DNA from: Candidatus Sigynarchaeota archaeon
GTDB taxonomy: Archaea; Asgardarchaeota; Jordarchaeia; Jordarchaeales; Jordarchaeaceae
NCBI GenBank assembly: GCA_030587505.1
Contig: JAUQYY010000102.1
Span: forward strand, 1 to 9,907
DNA length: 9,907 nt
Direction of reading: 5' to 3'
Positions 1-5,836 of this stretch are shown here, in pieces; positions within the stretch are counted from its first letter, which is position 1, and each line of letters opens with the position of its first letter. The notes beneath the pieces were generated by a model. It saw only the letters and a program-made list of their open reading frames with translations, had not been told where the DNA came from and did no database searches. Position numbers and translations under genes: made by a program.

Positions 1-49
1 TTTATTGGCTTTTATCCCCTGGTATGCTCCCACTACGGTAACCGTACAT

Positions 50-61
50 TTAATACATATT
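50..61 (+). promoter_or_regulatory. TATA-like box of the 95-1354 gene
   Basis: The AT-rich stretch TTTAATACATAT lies 34 to 45 bases before the ATG at 95. With the usual archaeal spacing of about 26 bases from box to start, transcription would begin near 80 and leave a leader of roughly 15 bases. A weak purine run AAAGGAT (78-84) sits 10 bases before the ATG and may act as ribosome binding site. This is motif reading only. Confidence 0.4.
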
Positions 62-94
62 TTTCACCAGTTAGTCTAAAGGATCTGTAAAAAA

Positions 95-1354
95 ATGAGA
101 GTTAAAGTCTACATGCCAAAGAAGCATGAAATATATGAGAAAAAGAGTCGAGACTTCGTGGCAAAGAGGGTTTCCAAATCAATCAGTTCTATTCTTGAAA
201 ACGTCGATTCTTTGGTTAAGAAAAGGGATATTAAAGGCATTCTCGAGTACTTCACGAAGGAAATCGATAAGAAAGCATACTATTTGCTGTCTCACGACTG
301 GATGGAGCAGGACACGAGTCTAACCGAAAAAATAGGTTTCACCTTCAGGCTTCCGGGACTGAAAAAGGGGGAGGAAAGATACACAATCTATATTCTGATG
401 GCGTACAGCAAAGGATTAATCATCGCCCCCTCATCGGCGCATCACCCGGGCGACCTTGAAAGAGTTATTATTCTGACGTACCCCGCTAAGAAGGGCAAGA
501 GAACCTACTACTATCTCAACACGGCGGCTCACGGTTACCCCGTTCTCTTCAAAGAATACCTGGGAGTATACGACTCCCTTGAAGATGCTCTCAAAAACTG
601 TTCCTTCTACTTCAAACCCGGGGATCACGCCGTAGGACTAGTGAAAGATAAAGAACTCAAAACTTATGAGGAATTAAAGAAAAAAGTCTTTTCCCTATTA
701 GGCAAGTATAAAATAATCAGAAACCTGTACCAAGTCGCGAAGAATTTTTTCAAAAAAATGGGAACGGAGAAGGAAACCCGTGAGCTTTATACCTTCTACT
801 TGATCCTGCCAGAGGAGTTCAAAGAGAATCTGGACATCGACTTTGACGGTTACCTCGAGCGGGTAGTGTACCTCGACTCGCTGCTGCCAGATTTGAGGAG
901 GAGGAGTACAAACTCTAAGCAGAGAAGAATTCTCTCCAGGCTTGAGAAGATTCTCTGGAGAACACCGATTGCGGAGGTTCCCGATGAAATAGGCTCACTC
1001 TACAAGAAAGCGGCCTCCGAAAAGCTGTTCAGTCCTGACTTTCTTCAAAAAATGAGAGAAATCCAGCTCTATGTGAACGAGATACTCAAACGGGTTTCAG
1101 ACCTCAGAAAGGAGAGCTTCTACGACGCTGAAGGATACCTAGAGAAAAAATCCATTCAGAAGTTCAGTGAACTCTCGGTGAGCGGCAAGCTCACAATTCC
1201 GGTTGGGCTGGAGATGCTTCTCAAAAAGCCACTTTACGATTGGGGCTACCCCGAAAAAGACTCAACCATCGGTAAAGTGGAGAGAGTATTCTTCTCCGTA
1301 TCAGATGTTTTTTATCGCGCTTTTCAGAAATTAACCATAACTCTGTCACGCTAG
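95..1354 (+). CDS. Hypothetical protein, 419 residues, lysine-rich, soluble
   Basis: I do not recognise this protein. It has no signal peptide and no hydrophobic membrane segment, and is rich in Lys, Glu and Arg, so it is probably cytoplasmic. Residues 1-60 look helical. Residues 80-185 look like a mixed alpha/beta domain with strands such as RYTIYILMAY (95-104) and ERVIILTYP (122-130) and conserved-looking spots SSAHHPGD (113-120), TAAHGYPV (143-150) and KPGDHAVGL (174-182). Residues 186-350 are mostly helical and charged. Near the C-terminus GKLTIPVGLEMLL (364-376) precedes an aromatic-rich tail. The start is the ATG at 95; the ATG at 113 (MPKKHEIY) is an alternative. It ends on TAG, and a TAA follows three codons later. 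It converges with the TIM-barrel gene, with a 34-base gap. The His residues at 116, 117, 146 and 178 could mark an active site, but no function should be assigned. Confidence 0.85.
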   Translation: MRVKVYMPKKHEIYEKKSRDFVAKRVSKSISSILENVDSLVKKRDIKGILEYFTKEIDKKAYYLLSHDWMEQDTSLTEKIGFTFRLPGLKKGEERYTIYILMAYSKGLIIAPSSAHHPGDLERVIILTYPAKKGKRTYYYLNTAAHGYPVLFKEYLGVYDSLEDALKNCSFYFKPGDHAVGLVKDKELKTYEELKKKVFSLLGKYKIIRNLYQVAKNFFKKMGTEKETRELYTFYLILPEEFKENLDIDFDGYLERVVYLDSLLPDLRRRSTNSKQRRILSRLEKILWRTPIAEVPDEIGSLYKKAASEKLFSPDFLQKMREIQLYVNEILKRVSDLRKESFYDAEGYLEKKSIQKFSELSVSGKLTIPVGLEMLLKKPLYDWGYPEKDSTIGKVERVFFSVSDVFYRAFQKLTITLSR

Positions 1355-1388
1355 ATGAACATTTAAAATCTGATATCCTCCCGACGGT

Positions 1389-2216
1389 TCACTCCCGTGG
1401 CTCTTCATCACAGTATTTCTGAACCAGCCTTAGTGATTCTAGGGGGTTCTCCCTCAGCTCTATGATTACGAGTAGGGGATCCTTGAGCTTGGAAAGTAGC
1501 TTTCTCCAGTTAATCCTCCCCCTGTCGAGCGCCAGAGGGGCGTGGCTTGAGCCGTCACTGTCTGCCAGGTGCACCTCCTGAATGCTTTCCCTGAACCTGT
1601 TTATAATATCATTTAAACTAGCGTCTCTGAACCTGGTGAACCGCCAATAAGCGTGAGGAAAATCTAAACAGACTCCCGCGTAGCCCCCCTCAACTATTTT
1701 TGTGATGTGTTTGATATGGTTCAGAAATATTCCATCACCGTAGGGATGATTCTCCGACAGCAACTGGATATCTTTGCTGGCGGCTAATTCGGAAATCTCG
1801 ATCAAGAATTCCTTTTCTCTTTTCCAGTGTAGCCTTCTATGTCTCTCGTCGCGCCATGGATTACCATCACAATCACAGCTACCGTAGTGAAAAACAGCGT
1901 ATTTCACGTTTCTTTCAGCGGCTTCCTTAATACAACTTTTAAAAAGTTTGAGATCCATTTTCCATTGCTCTTCGTCAAGACACGCTATGTTTATCCCCCT
2001 TAACTTCCTGTAAACCGTTATCCCCTCAATCGTTTGTACCCCGTAGAGTGTGAACGGTAGGTGAATCGAAACGACCTCTCCGAAGTCGGTGTAATCATAG
2101 CCTCTTCCCACCTGAAGTTCAACGGGGTAAGACTTCACATCTTCGGGAATCTCGTGGGGAACAACAAAGCCCTTTCGCCTTTCTAAAAAGCATCCCGAAG
2201 CGAAACCCAGCTTCAT
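1389..2216 (-). CDS. Sugar phosphate isomerase/epimerase-like TIM-barrel protein
   Basis: A 275-residue protein of the xylose isomerase-like/AP endonuclease 2 superfamily, whose members are metal-dependent isomerases, epimerases or endonucleases. The strand-end motifs fall in the expected order: KLGFASG (2-8), SIHLPF (50-55), AVFHYGS (107-113), LLSENHP (152-158), VCLDFPHAY (182-190), EVHLAD (214-219) and VIIELRE (250-256). Likely metal ligands are Glu155, Asp185, His216 and Glu253, with His51, His110, His188 and His225 nearby. Length is normal for the family. Although an ATG lies at 2243, I place the start at 2216, because a TATA-like box at 2250-2259 would put transcription start near 2228, inside the longer version, and because the first barrel strand begins directly at MKLGFASG. 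The gene appears to have its own promoter. The substrate cannot be told from sequence; no neighbour encodes a sugar kinase or transporter. Confidence 0.88.
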   Translation of the reverse strand: MKLGFASGCFLERRKGFVVPHEIPEDVKSYPVELQVGRGYDYTDFGEVVSIHLPFTLYGVQTIEGITVYRKLRGINIACLDEEQWKMDLKLFKSCIKEAAERNVKYAVFHYGSCDCDGNPWRDERHRRLHWKREKEFLIEISELAASKDIQLLSENHPYGDGIFLNHIKHITKIVEGGYAGVCLDFPHAYWRFTRFRDASLNDIINRFRESIQEVHLADSDGSSHAPLALDRGRINWRKLLSKLKDPLLVIIELRENPLESLRLVQKYCDEEPRE

Positions 2217-2343
2217 TTCTAACACACGGTACACAATAAACATTTACGTATAAATAAACTCTTCTCACTTTAGCGAAGACTGAATCGCCCACGTTTGAGT
2301 TCGATTTTTCCGCAAAAACACTTTCAAGAATCCCTTTCGACAT
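2217..2343 (-). pseudogene. Possible LeuC-like N-terminal remnant or small ORF
   Basis: A minus-strand frame opens with ATG at 2343 and reads MSKGILESVFAEKSNSNVGD followed by SVFAKVRRVYLYVN. From memory this resembles the first 35 residues of 3-isopropylmalate dehydratase/homoaconitase large subunits, which share the pattern I-L-x(5)-K-S-x(2,6)-V-G-D-x-V-x-A-K-V. The following Asp-Gly-Thr-Gly region of that family is absent, and the frame runs on into the TIM-barrel gene in a different frame until 2119, where it is surely non-coding. A TATA-like box at 2382-2392 would serve it with a leader of about 18 bases. It could be a decayed gene, a real small protein, or chance. The match was not checked against a database. 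Confidence 0.25.
2250..2259 (-). promoter_or_regulatory. TATA-like box of the TIM-barrel gene
   Basis: On the minus strand this reads TTTATTTATA, a good archaeal TATA box. It predicts transcription start near 2228 and a leader of about 12 bases before the ATG at 2216. It lies upstream of, and is incompatible with, initiation at the ATG at 2243. No Shine-Dalgarno is visible in the short leader. Confidence 0.55.
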
Positions 2344-2381
2344 AACTTAACTGAAAACTCTTAGCCAGCCAAATAGTCTAG

Positions 2382-2392
2382 ATTTATATTAA
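2382..2392. promoter_or_regulatory. AT-rich box between divergent reading frames
   Basis: The sequence ATTTATATTAA reads as a TATA box in either direction. To the right it predicts transcription start near 2413, about 30 bases before the ATG at 2443 of the membrane protein. To the left it predicts a start near 2361, about 18 bases before the ATG at 2343. Archaeal promoter direction is normally set by the adjacent BRE, which I cannot judge here. Confidence 0.45.
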
Positions 2393-2442
2393 TGGAAGAT
2401 AAAGAAATATACTAAGATTAGGAATCCTCACAGGTGTTAGTA

Positions 2443-3282
2443 ATGATACCAAGCGGGTACATTACAGAGACAATCGGATTAGGGTTATGGTTTGCTACTA
2501 TCTCATTCTACCTGTTGCTGTTTATCTACTTATACTTCTTCAAGTGGCGAAAAACCAAAAACGTGTTTCTGCTCGCTCTCGGCGTGTTCTTCATTTGCTT
2601 GGCTATCGGCAGAGGCTTCTTCATTGTTCACGACTTCTTTATGGTTCCCGAAGTGCTTCTGATCTACACTAATCCTCTCTTCGGTTACTTTCTGATCAAT
2701 CCTTGGTACTGGCGTCTTGGATCATTCTGGCAGTGGATAGCCCTGGGCTGGCTAACCGTGGGCATGGTGATGACCTTAATAGAGAACAGGGTGTTGCAGA
2801 GAATAATCCCTGTGATACCGTTCATTGCTGCGTTTGTCATACTCTTGGTTCCGGAGGGTATGCTGTTCTCCTTCAAGCTGGAGCAACTCAACTACTTTGT
2901 GCCACAGTTTATTTTCGTAGAAGACCCTCTCATCATATACCTGCACTACGGTTTTACTTCTCAGATTCCCTTAATTATGGGTTTTCTCTACCAGCCCAGT
3001 GGGATGGTTTACATCACAACAAACTATTTTCTAGCAGCCCTATACGCGTTAATTGTTCCACTGATCTTCTTCTACGTTGCTTGGCAGGGAATAGGCGTGA
3101 TAAGAAAGAGAGCCCTTCTACTTGGATTCGGCTTTACAATTTACTACGCGGGCAGAGTGGTTCAGGCAGCACTAGTCAGAGCATACCTGTCAACCCCACT
3201 GTCAACGATTCTCGCTCCGGCTCTCGCTATGATTGCACTAATACTGCTGTACTATGGAATACGGTATGAAGAAATAGAGTGA
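2443..3282 (+). CDS. Multi-pass membrane protein, about seven helices
   Basis: A 279-residue integral membrane protein with no family I can name. Hydrophobic segments lie at about residues 10-33, 41-66, 94-113, 120-137, 192-219, 224-247 and 253-273, and the stretch 160-183 may dip into the membrane. The loop between helices 2 and 3 is aromatic-rich (HDFFMVPEV, NPLFGY, INPWYWRLG). Positive charges KWRKTK (34-39) and IRKR (220-223) suggest cytoplasmic loops. I chose the ATG at 2443 because GGTG (2433-2436) is then a well-placed Shine-Dalgarno; a GTG at 2434 would give three more residues. It has no attached kinase or other soluble domain. It is flanked by minus-strand genes on both sides, and converges with the longin-like gene with a 42-base gap. 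A seven-helix sensor or a lipid- or small-molecule-binding membrane protein are both open guesses. Confidence 0.87.
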   Translation: MIPSGYITETIGLGLWFATISFYLLLFIYLYFFKWRKTKNVFLLALGVFFICLAIGRGFFIVHDFFMVPEVLLIYTNPLFGYFLINPWYWRLGSFWQWIALGWLTVGMVMTLIENRVLQRIIPVIPFIAAFVILLVPEGMLFSFKLEQLNYFVPQFIFVEDPLIIYLHYGFTSQIPLIMGFLYQPSGMVYITTNYFLAALYALIVPLIFFYVAWQGIGVIRKRALLLGFGFTIYYAGRVVQAALVRAYLSTPLSTILAPALAMIALILLYYGIRYEEIE

Positions 3283-3324
3283 AACCGATTCGCCCTCAAC
3301 CTTTCAAGAAATAGAAGTCTAATG

Positions 3325-3939
3325 TTACATTTCGATTAAGCCCATTTTCTCGAGTTTTTCTAACAACTCATCCACTTTTTTTACCGTAAACCCTGTTTCC
3401 TCTGCTATTTCCTCTTTGGATTTCGTGCCGTCACAGAGGTTTGCAACCTTGAATGTGTCTTCGTCTAGGAATACACCTATTTTGACGGCGGTTTTTGGGA
3501 TTTTCTTTTTTAGGAGTGGTTTAGGAACCGCGAGTTCGGCTATCTTACCGTCCAGTGTTAACCTATCCACCTCGGGCAGAAACTCTTTGAATGGTTTGAT
3601 GTTTCCCCTCCAACTCTTCAGATAGGACCCGAATCTCTGAAGAAAAGAATCGATTATTTTCCTGAGCGCGTCTCGGAGAACCCTCTCATCATCCCTTCTA
3701 TCCACACTCGCGACAACCATAATCTCTTCGGCTCTCTCGTAAACTATAGTGTAGTTCCTCATCTCCACTTCACGGAGAATCGCGGGCTGACCCCTGTGAG
3801 AAGCCAGCTCCGATGAGAACTGCTGCAGTGCCGTGAGGAAACCGCTAATGAGCCCCTCATCCAACTCTATTTCCCCATACTCTCGGGAAACGAGGCACAT
3901 ACCACTAGAAGCTTCAATGATGTAGATACCGTGTATCAA
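3325..3939 (-). CDS. Longin-like domain protein with C-terminal winged helix
   Basis: A 204-residue protein. Residues 1-125 have the layout of small longin/roadblock-like proteins: strand IHGIYIIEASSG (2-13), turn, strand MCLVSREYG (14-22), helix ISGFLTALQQFSSEL (31-45), strands around 54-67 and EEIMVVASVD (71-80), then helix VLRDALRKIIDSFLQRFG (87-104) with SYLKSWRG. Residues 155-204 form a winged helix of the type seen at the end of PqqD-like or transcription-regulator proteins (LCDGTKSKEEIAEETG, then VDELLEKLEKMGLIEM). In eukaryotes longin domains act in vesicle trafficking and GTPase regulation; in archaea the role is mostly unknown. The start is the TTG at 3939, since no ATG or GTG fits upstream of the first strand; GGTG at 3949-3952 gives a plausible ribosome site. 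It stops on TAA. No small GTPase gene is adjacent. Confidence 0.85.
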   Translation of the reverse strand: MIHGIYIIEASSGMCLVSREYGEIELDEGLISGFLTALQQFSSELASHRGQPAILREVEMRNYTIVYERAEEIMVVASVDRRDDERVLRDALRKIIDSFLQRFGSYLKSWRGNIKPFKEFLPEVDRLTLDGKIAELAVPKPLLKKKIPKTAVKIGVFLDEDTFKVANLCDGTKSKEEIAEETGFTVKKVDELLEKLEKMGLIEM

Positions 3940-3970
3940 ATAAGATTACACCATCCGCGGTAACTTTCCT

Positions 3971-3980
3971 CAATTTAAGC
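3971..3980 (-). promoter_or_regulatory. TATA-like box of the longin-like gene
   Basis: The minus strand reads GCTTAAATTG here. It would place transcription start near 3949-3950 and give a leader of about 10 bases before the TTG start at 3939. A further AT-rich tract, readable as TATA in either direction, lies at 4013-4029, so the real box is uncertain. Confidence 0.3.
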
Positions 3981-4143
3981 GTCCGTTTCAAGTTTTATTA
4001 GACTTTTTGGTTTATTTAAGTTTTTATAATTGGGAATCAACTTTACTCTTAAACGGTCGGTTCACAAAAACCCTTTACGCCTGCCGTTTCAGAACATTTC
4101 GTCACATTGTGAAGTTTTTCTAGAAAACACGGACAAGCGTAAG

Positions 4144-4416
4144 CTATTCCGGCTTTTGAGTTATGGTGATGGTTGCCTCAACGTTGTCCCCCTCCACCCT
4201 TATCTCAAAATCCGTGTTAACTGCGTTATCCCTAAAGAAGGGAACCTGGTTTATAACATCCATCCAGAGTTTTTTGATTTTGGTGTAATCATCCAGGCCC
4301 AACTTGAGTAGCGTTTTTGCATCAGCAGTGGCGTGGATCACTATGATTTGCTCTCCCTCTCTTCCCATGCTGGTGGTGTAGTAGTATTCCCAAACATCCT
4401 TAAATTCCTTGGACAT
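4144..4416 (-). CDS. Hypothetical 90-residue protein
   Basis: Not recognised. The predicted order is helix (1-12), strand EQIIVIHATA (22-31), helix ADAKTLLKLGLDDYTKIKKL (31-50) continuing to 57, and two C-terminal strands DFEIRVEGD (69-77) and VEATITITQK (79-88). This is a compact alpha/beta fold with no membrane segment and no cysteine. A strong Shine-Dalgarno, GGTGGAGG (4421-4428 on the minus strand), precedes the ATG by four bases, and a TATA-like box lies at 4473-4480, so expression from its own promoter is well supported. An opposite-strand frame over the same bases is less convincing. The gene ends on TAG; reading past it meets another TAG and then TGA within 14 codons. It lies downstream of the acidic coiled-coil gene on the same strand with a 136-base gap. 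Confidence 0.78.
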   Translation of the reverse strand: MSKEFKDVWEYYYTTSMGREGEQIIVIHATADAKTLLKLGLDDYTKIKKLWMDVINQVPFFRDNAVNTDFEIRVEGDNVEATITITQKPE

Positions 4417-4472
4417 TAGTCCTCCACCGAACCCTTTTGCAAGACTCTACTATTCCCTTAATTGTACTTCCC

Positions 4473-4480
4473 ATTATAAA
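4473..4480 (-). promoter_or_regulatory. TATA box of the 90-residue protein gene
   Basis: TTTATAAT on the minus strand, a close match to the archaeal consensus, predicts transcription start near 4450 and a leader of about 34 bases carrying the Shine-Dalgarno GGTGGAGG at 4421-4428. This separates the gene from the upstream coiled-coil gene as a possible independent unit. Confidence 0.55.
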
Positions 4481-4552
4481 TCTTAAGCCTAAAAAATCTG
4501 CAACTCTTAAAGGTGGTAGTTCACCTTGCCATTTTTTCTCTGCCACTCGACT

Positions 4553-5503
4553 TTAGTATCTCATTCTGTCCATAATTTCGTCGATTCGTTTCGATATGTT
4601 CTCAAGGTTTTTTCTCAGTTCTTGAGTTTTCTCTCTATATTCCTCCTCCGTAATGAGGCCACGCATACGGTCAAACGCGAGGTCTCCCAGCTTTCTTTCA
4701 AGGTCGGATCTCTTAATTTCGAGTTCGCTTAGTTCCGCGGTCAACTCGTCGAGGGCGGTGTTAGACTCGGAGTCGAGCGTTTCACCTGATTCTGTTTCCT
4801 CACTCAGGGTTAACGGAGCCTCGGATTCTTCCCCCTCAAACCCGAACAGAGGTTCATGGTGTTCTGGACCCGTTCCGGTTTCTTCCTCCTCAGCTTCAGA
4901 TGCTAAAAGGCTGTCCGCTTCAACCGTGGCCTGACTAGCGTCTTCTTCAACTCTCTCCGTTAGGGGAGGCGAAATCTCTAAGTTTACCGTTTCAGATTCG
5001 CCTTCTGTTGCGGATTCGCCTTCGCTCTCCTCTTCGGAGGGTAAAACCTGTTCCAACTTGTTGAAGAGCGCCCTTATTTTCTCCTCTGTAATTTTTCTTC
5101 TCGATATCGTTTCTTCTGACTCTGCACTGGATGTGGTTTCTGCACTCGGGCTGCCGCTGTCAACGGTTTCTGGAACGGTGGGTGTCCCCACAGGTTTTAG
5201 CTCAATAACCGGCTTATCTGCTGCAGGAGCCGCCACTTTGGTAGAGTTTGGAAGTTCCTGCAGCTTTTCTTCGAAGTTTCTGAGAGTTTCAGAAATATTG
5301 TTAACCTCTTTTTCGAGTTTATCGATTTTCAATCCCTGTTCGGCGATAGCGGTTTCCACCGATGTTTCTAACTCGTTGAGACGGTCGCGTATCATTTGTA
5401 TACTCTTTATCATTGTGCGTATGGGTCGCTCTACGCTCTCTTGTACGGTGTCCCTAATAATCTTGGTGAGAACCTCTTTGATTGCTGACTGCTTTTCGCT
5501 CAT
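4553..5503 (-). CDS. Acidic protein with terminal coiled coils and a disordered linker
   Basis: A 316-residue soluble protein of unknown function. Residues 1-35 are helical, and 35-84 form a coiled coil with hydrophobic heptads (IRDRLNELETSVETAI, KLEKEVNNISETLRNFEEKL). Residues 85-130 are rich in Pro, Ser, Thr and Val. A basic helix ISRRKITEEKIRALFNKLEQ (133-152) interrupts the disorder, then 155-250 is strongly Glu/Ser-rich. Residues 250-316 form a second coiled coil. Inside it DRMRGLITEEEYREKTQEL (278-296) resembles a SHOCT motif, a short C-terminal oligomerisation element. I start at the ATG at 5503 because GGAGG (5514-5518) lies ten bases upstream. The ATG at 5539 would sit at the edge of a TATA-like box (5541-5550) and lacks a ribosome site. 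The dumbbell architecture suggests a scaffold or filament-associated protein. It is divergent from the DUF4139 gene. Confidence 0.86.
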   Translation of the reverse strand: MSEKQSAIKEVLTKIIRDTVQESVERPIRTMIKSIQMIRDRLNELETSVETAIAEQGLKIDKLEKEVNNISETLRNFEEKLQELPNSTKVAAPAADKPVIELKPVGTPTVPETVDSGSPSAETTSSAESEETISRRKITEEKIRALFNKLEQVLPSEEESEGESATEGESETVNLEISPPLTERVEEDASQATVEADSLLASEAEEEETGTGPEHHEPLFGFEGEESEAPLTLSEETESGETLDSESNTALDELTAELSELEIKRSDLERKLGDLAFDRMRGLITEEEYREKTQELRKNLENISKRIDEIMDRMRY

Positions 5504-5510
5504 CGGGTTA

Positions 5511-5519
5511 CTTCCTCCA
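5511..5519 (-). promoter_or_regulatory. Shine-Dalgarno deciding the start at 5503
   Basis: The minus strand reads TGGAGGAAG. The GGAGG core is about ten bases from the ATG at 5503 and lies inside the longer frame that starts at 5539, which favours the shorter protein. Confidence 0.6.
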
Positions 5520-5540
5520 AGTAAATAGTTAGGAATCAAA

Positions 5541-5550
5541 AACTTAAAAA
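5541..5550 (-). promoter_or_regulatory. TATA-like box of the acidic coiled-coil gene
   Basis: The minus strand reads TTTTTAAGTT. It predicts transcription start near 5519, just upstream of the Shine-Dalgarno at 5511-5519 and consistent with the ATG at 5503. Confidence 0.4.
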
Positions 5551-5587
5551 TGAATCTGTGTTTACATCAGAATTTCCTGAATAATGC

Positions 5588-5595
5588 AACGCGTT
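5588..5595. promoter_or_regulatory. AACGCGTT palindrome, candidate operator
   Basis: A perfect 8-base palindrome, AACGCGTT, upstream of the acidic coiled-coil gene in a divergent intergenic region. The same core is extended to AAACGCGTTT at 8614-8623 in front of the TrmB-type gene. A shared operator is inferred from the repeat alone. Confidence 0.3.
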
Positions 5596-5690
5596 TCCAT
5601 GCTGTTCTGCTGTACATAAATTCGTATTTTATCCCAAAAAAATTTGTGAAAGATATGGGTGCTGGCTGATTTTCCGGTATTGAGCAGATA

Positions 5691-5710
5691 TTACAAAGAA
5701 CTTACAAAGA
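5691..5710 (+). repeat. Direct repeat TTACAAAGA, 11-base period
   Basis: TTACAAAGA occurs at 5691-5699 and again at 5702-5710, one helical turn apart. Nearby, GTGTAA (5720-5725) and TTACAC (5742-5747) form an inverted pair with centres 22 bases apart, so four TTACA cores lie on near-helical spacing. Such arrays often bind dimeric regulators. The nearest downstream gene is the DUF4139 gene. Confidence 0.4.
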
Positions 5711-5815
5711 GAATTAAATGTGTAAAACAAGGATTGAAATGTTACACTAGAAAACGTATCTGGCACTCTTCTGAAGTGTGTCAAAGCTAATTTCGTTTCC
5801 TAATAGAATGAACTG

Positions 5816-5833
5816 AAATTTCCCGGGGAATTT
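5816..5833 (+). promoter_or_regulatory. Near-perfect palindrome just before the DUF4139 start
   Basis: AAATTTCCCGGGGAATTT is an 18-base palindrome with a single mismatched symmetric pair. It ends three bases before the ATG at 5837. Its GGGGAA (5825-5830) is the only Shine-Dalgarno-like purine run, so a hairpin in the mRNA or a bound protein on DNA could block expression. Either role is inferred from position only. Confidence 0.4.
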
Positions 5834-5836
5834 GGT

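Larger units (their letters stand above)
5504..5836. other. Divergent intergenic region with several dyads
   Basis: About 330 bases without a convincing gene. It holds the minus-strand Shine-Dalgarno and TATA-like box of the acidic coiled-coil gene, the palindrome AACGCGTT (5588-5595), the TTACA repeat cluster (5691-5747), an imperfect palindrome CAC-t-CTTC-t-GAAG-t-GTG (5764-5780), and a near-perfect 18-base palindrome touching the start of the DUF4139 gene (5816-5833). No clear TATA box for the plus-strand gene could be chosen; AATTAAATG at 5712-5720 is one candidate. Confidence 0.5.

Noticed and set aside
1389..2243. Longer TIM-barrel protein starting at ATG 2243
   Set aside because: The TATA-like box at 2250-2259 would place transcription start inside it, and the extra nine residues precede the first barrel strand without purpose.
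4030..4311. Plus-strand frame of 93 codons starting at TTG
   Set aside because: It lies opposite the 90-residue gene, which has an ATG, a strong Shine-Dalgarno and a TATA box; the plus-strand product looks like a reverse-frame shadow.
4653..5528. Plus-strand Ser/Leu-rich frames over the acidic coiled-coil gene
   Set aside because: They are the reverse reading of Glu/Ser-rich codons of the minus-strand gene, and have no start signals.
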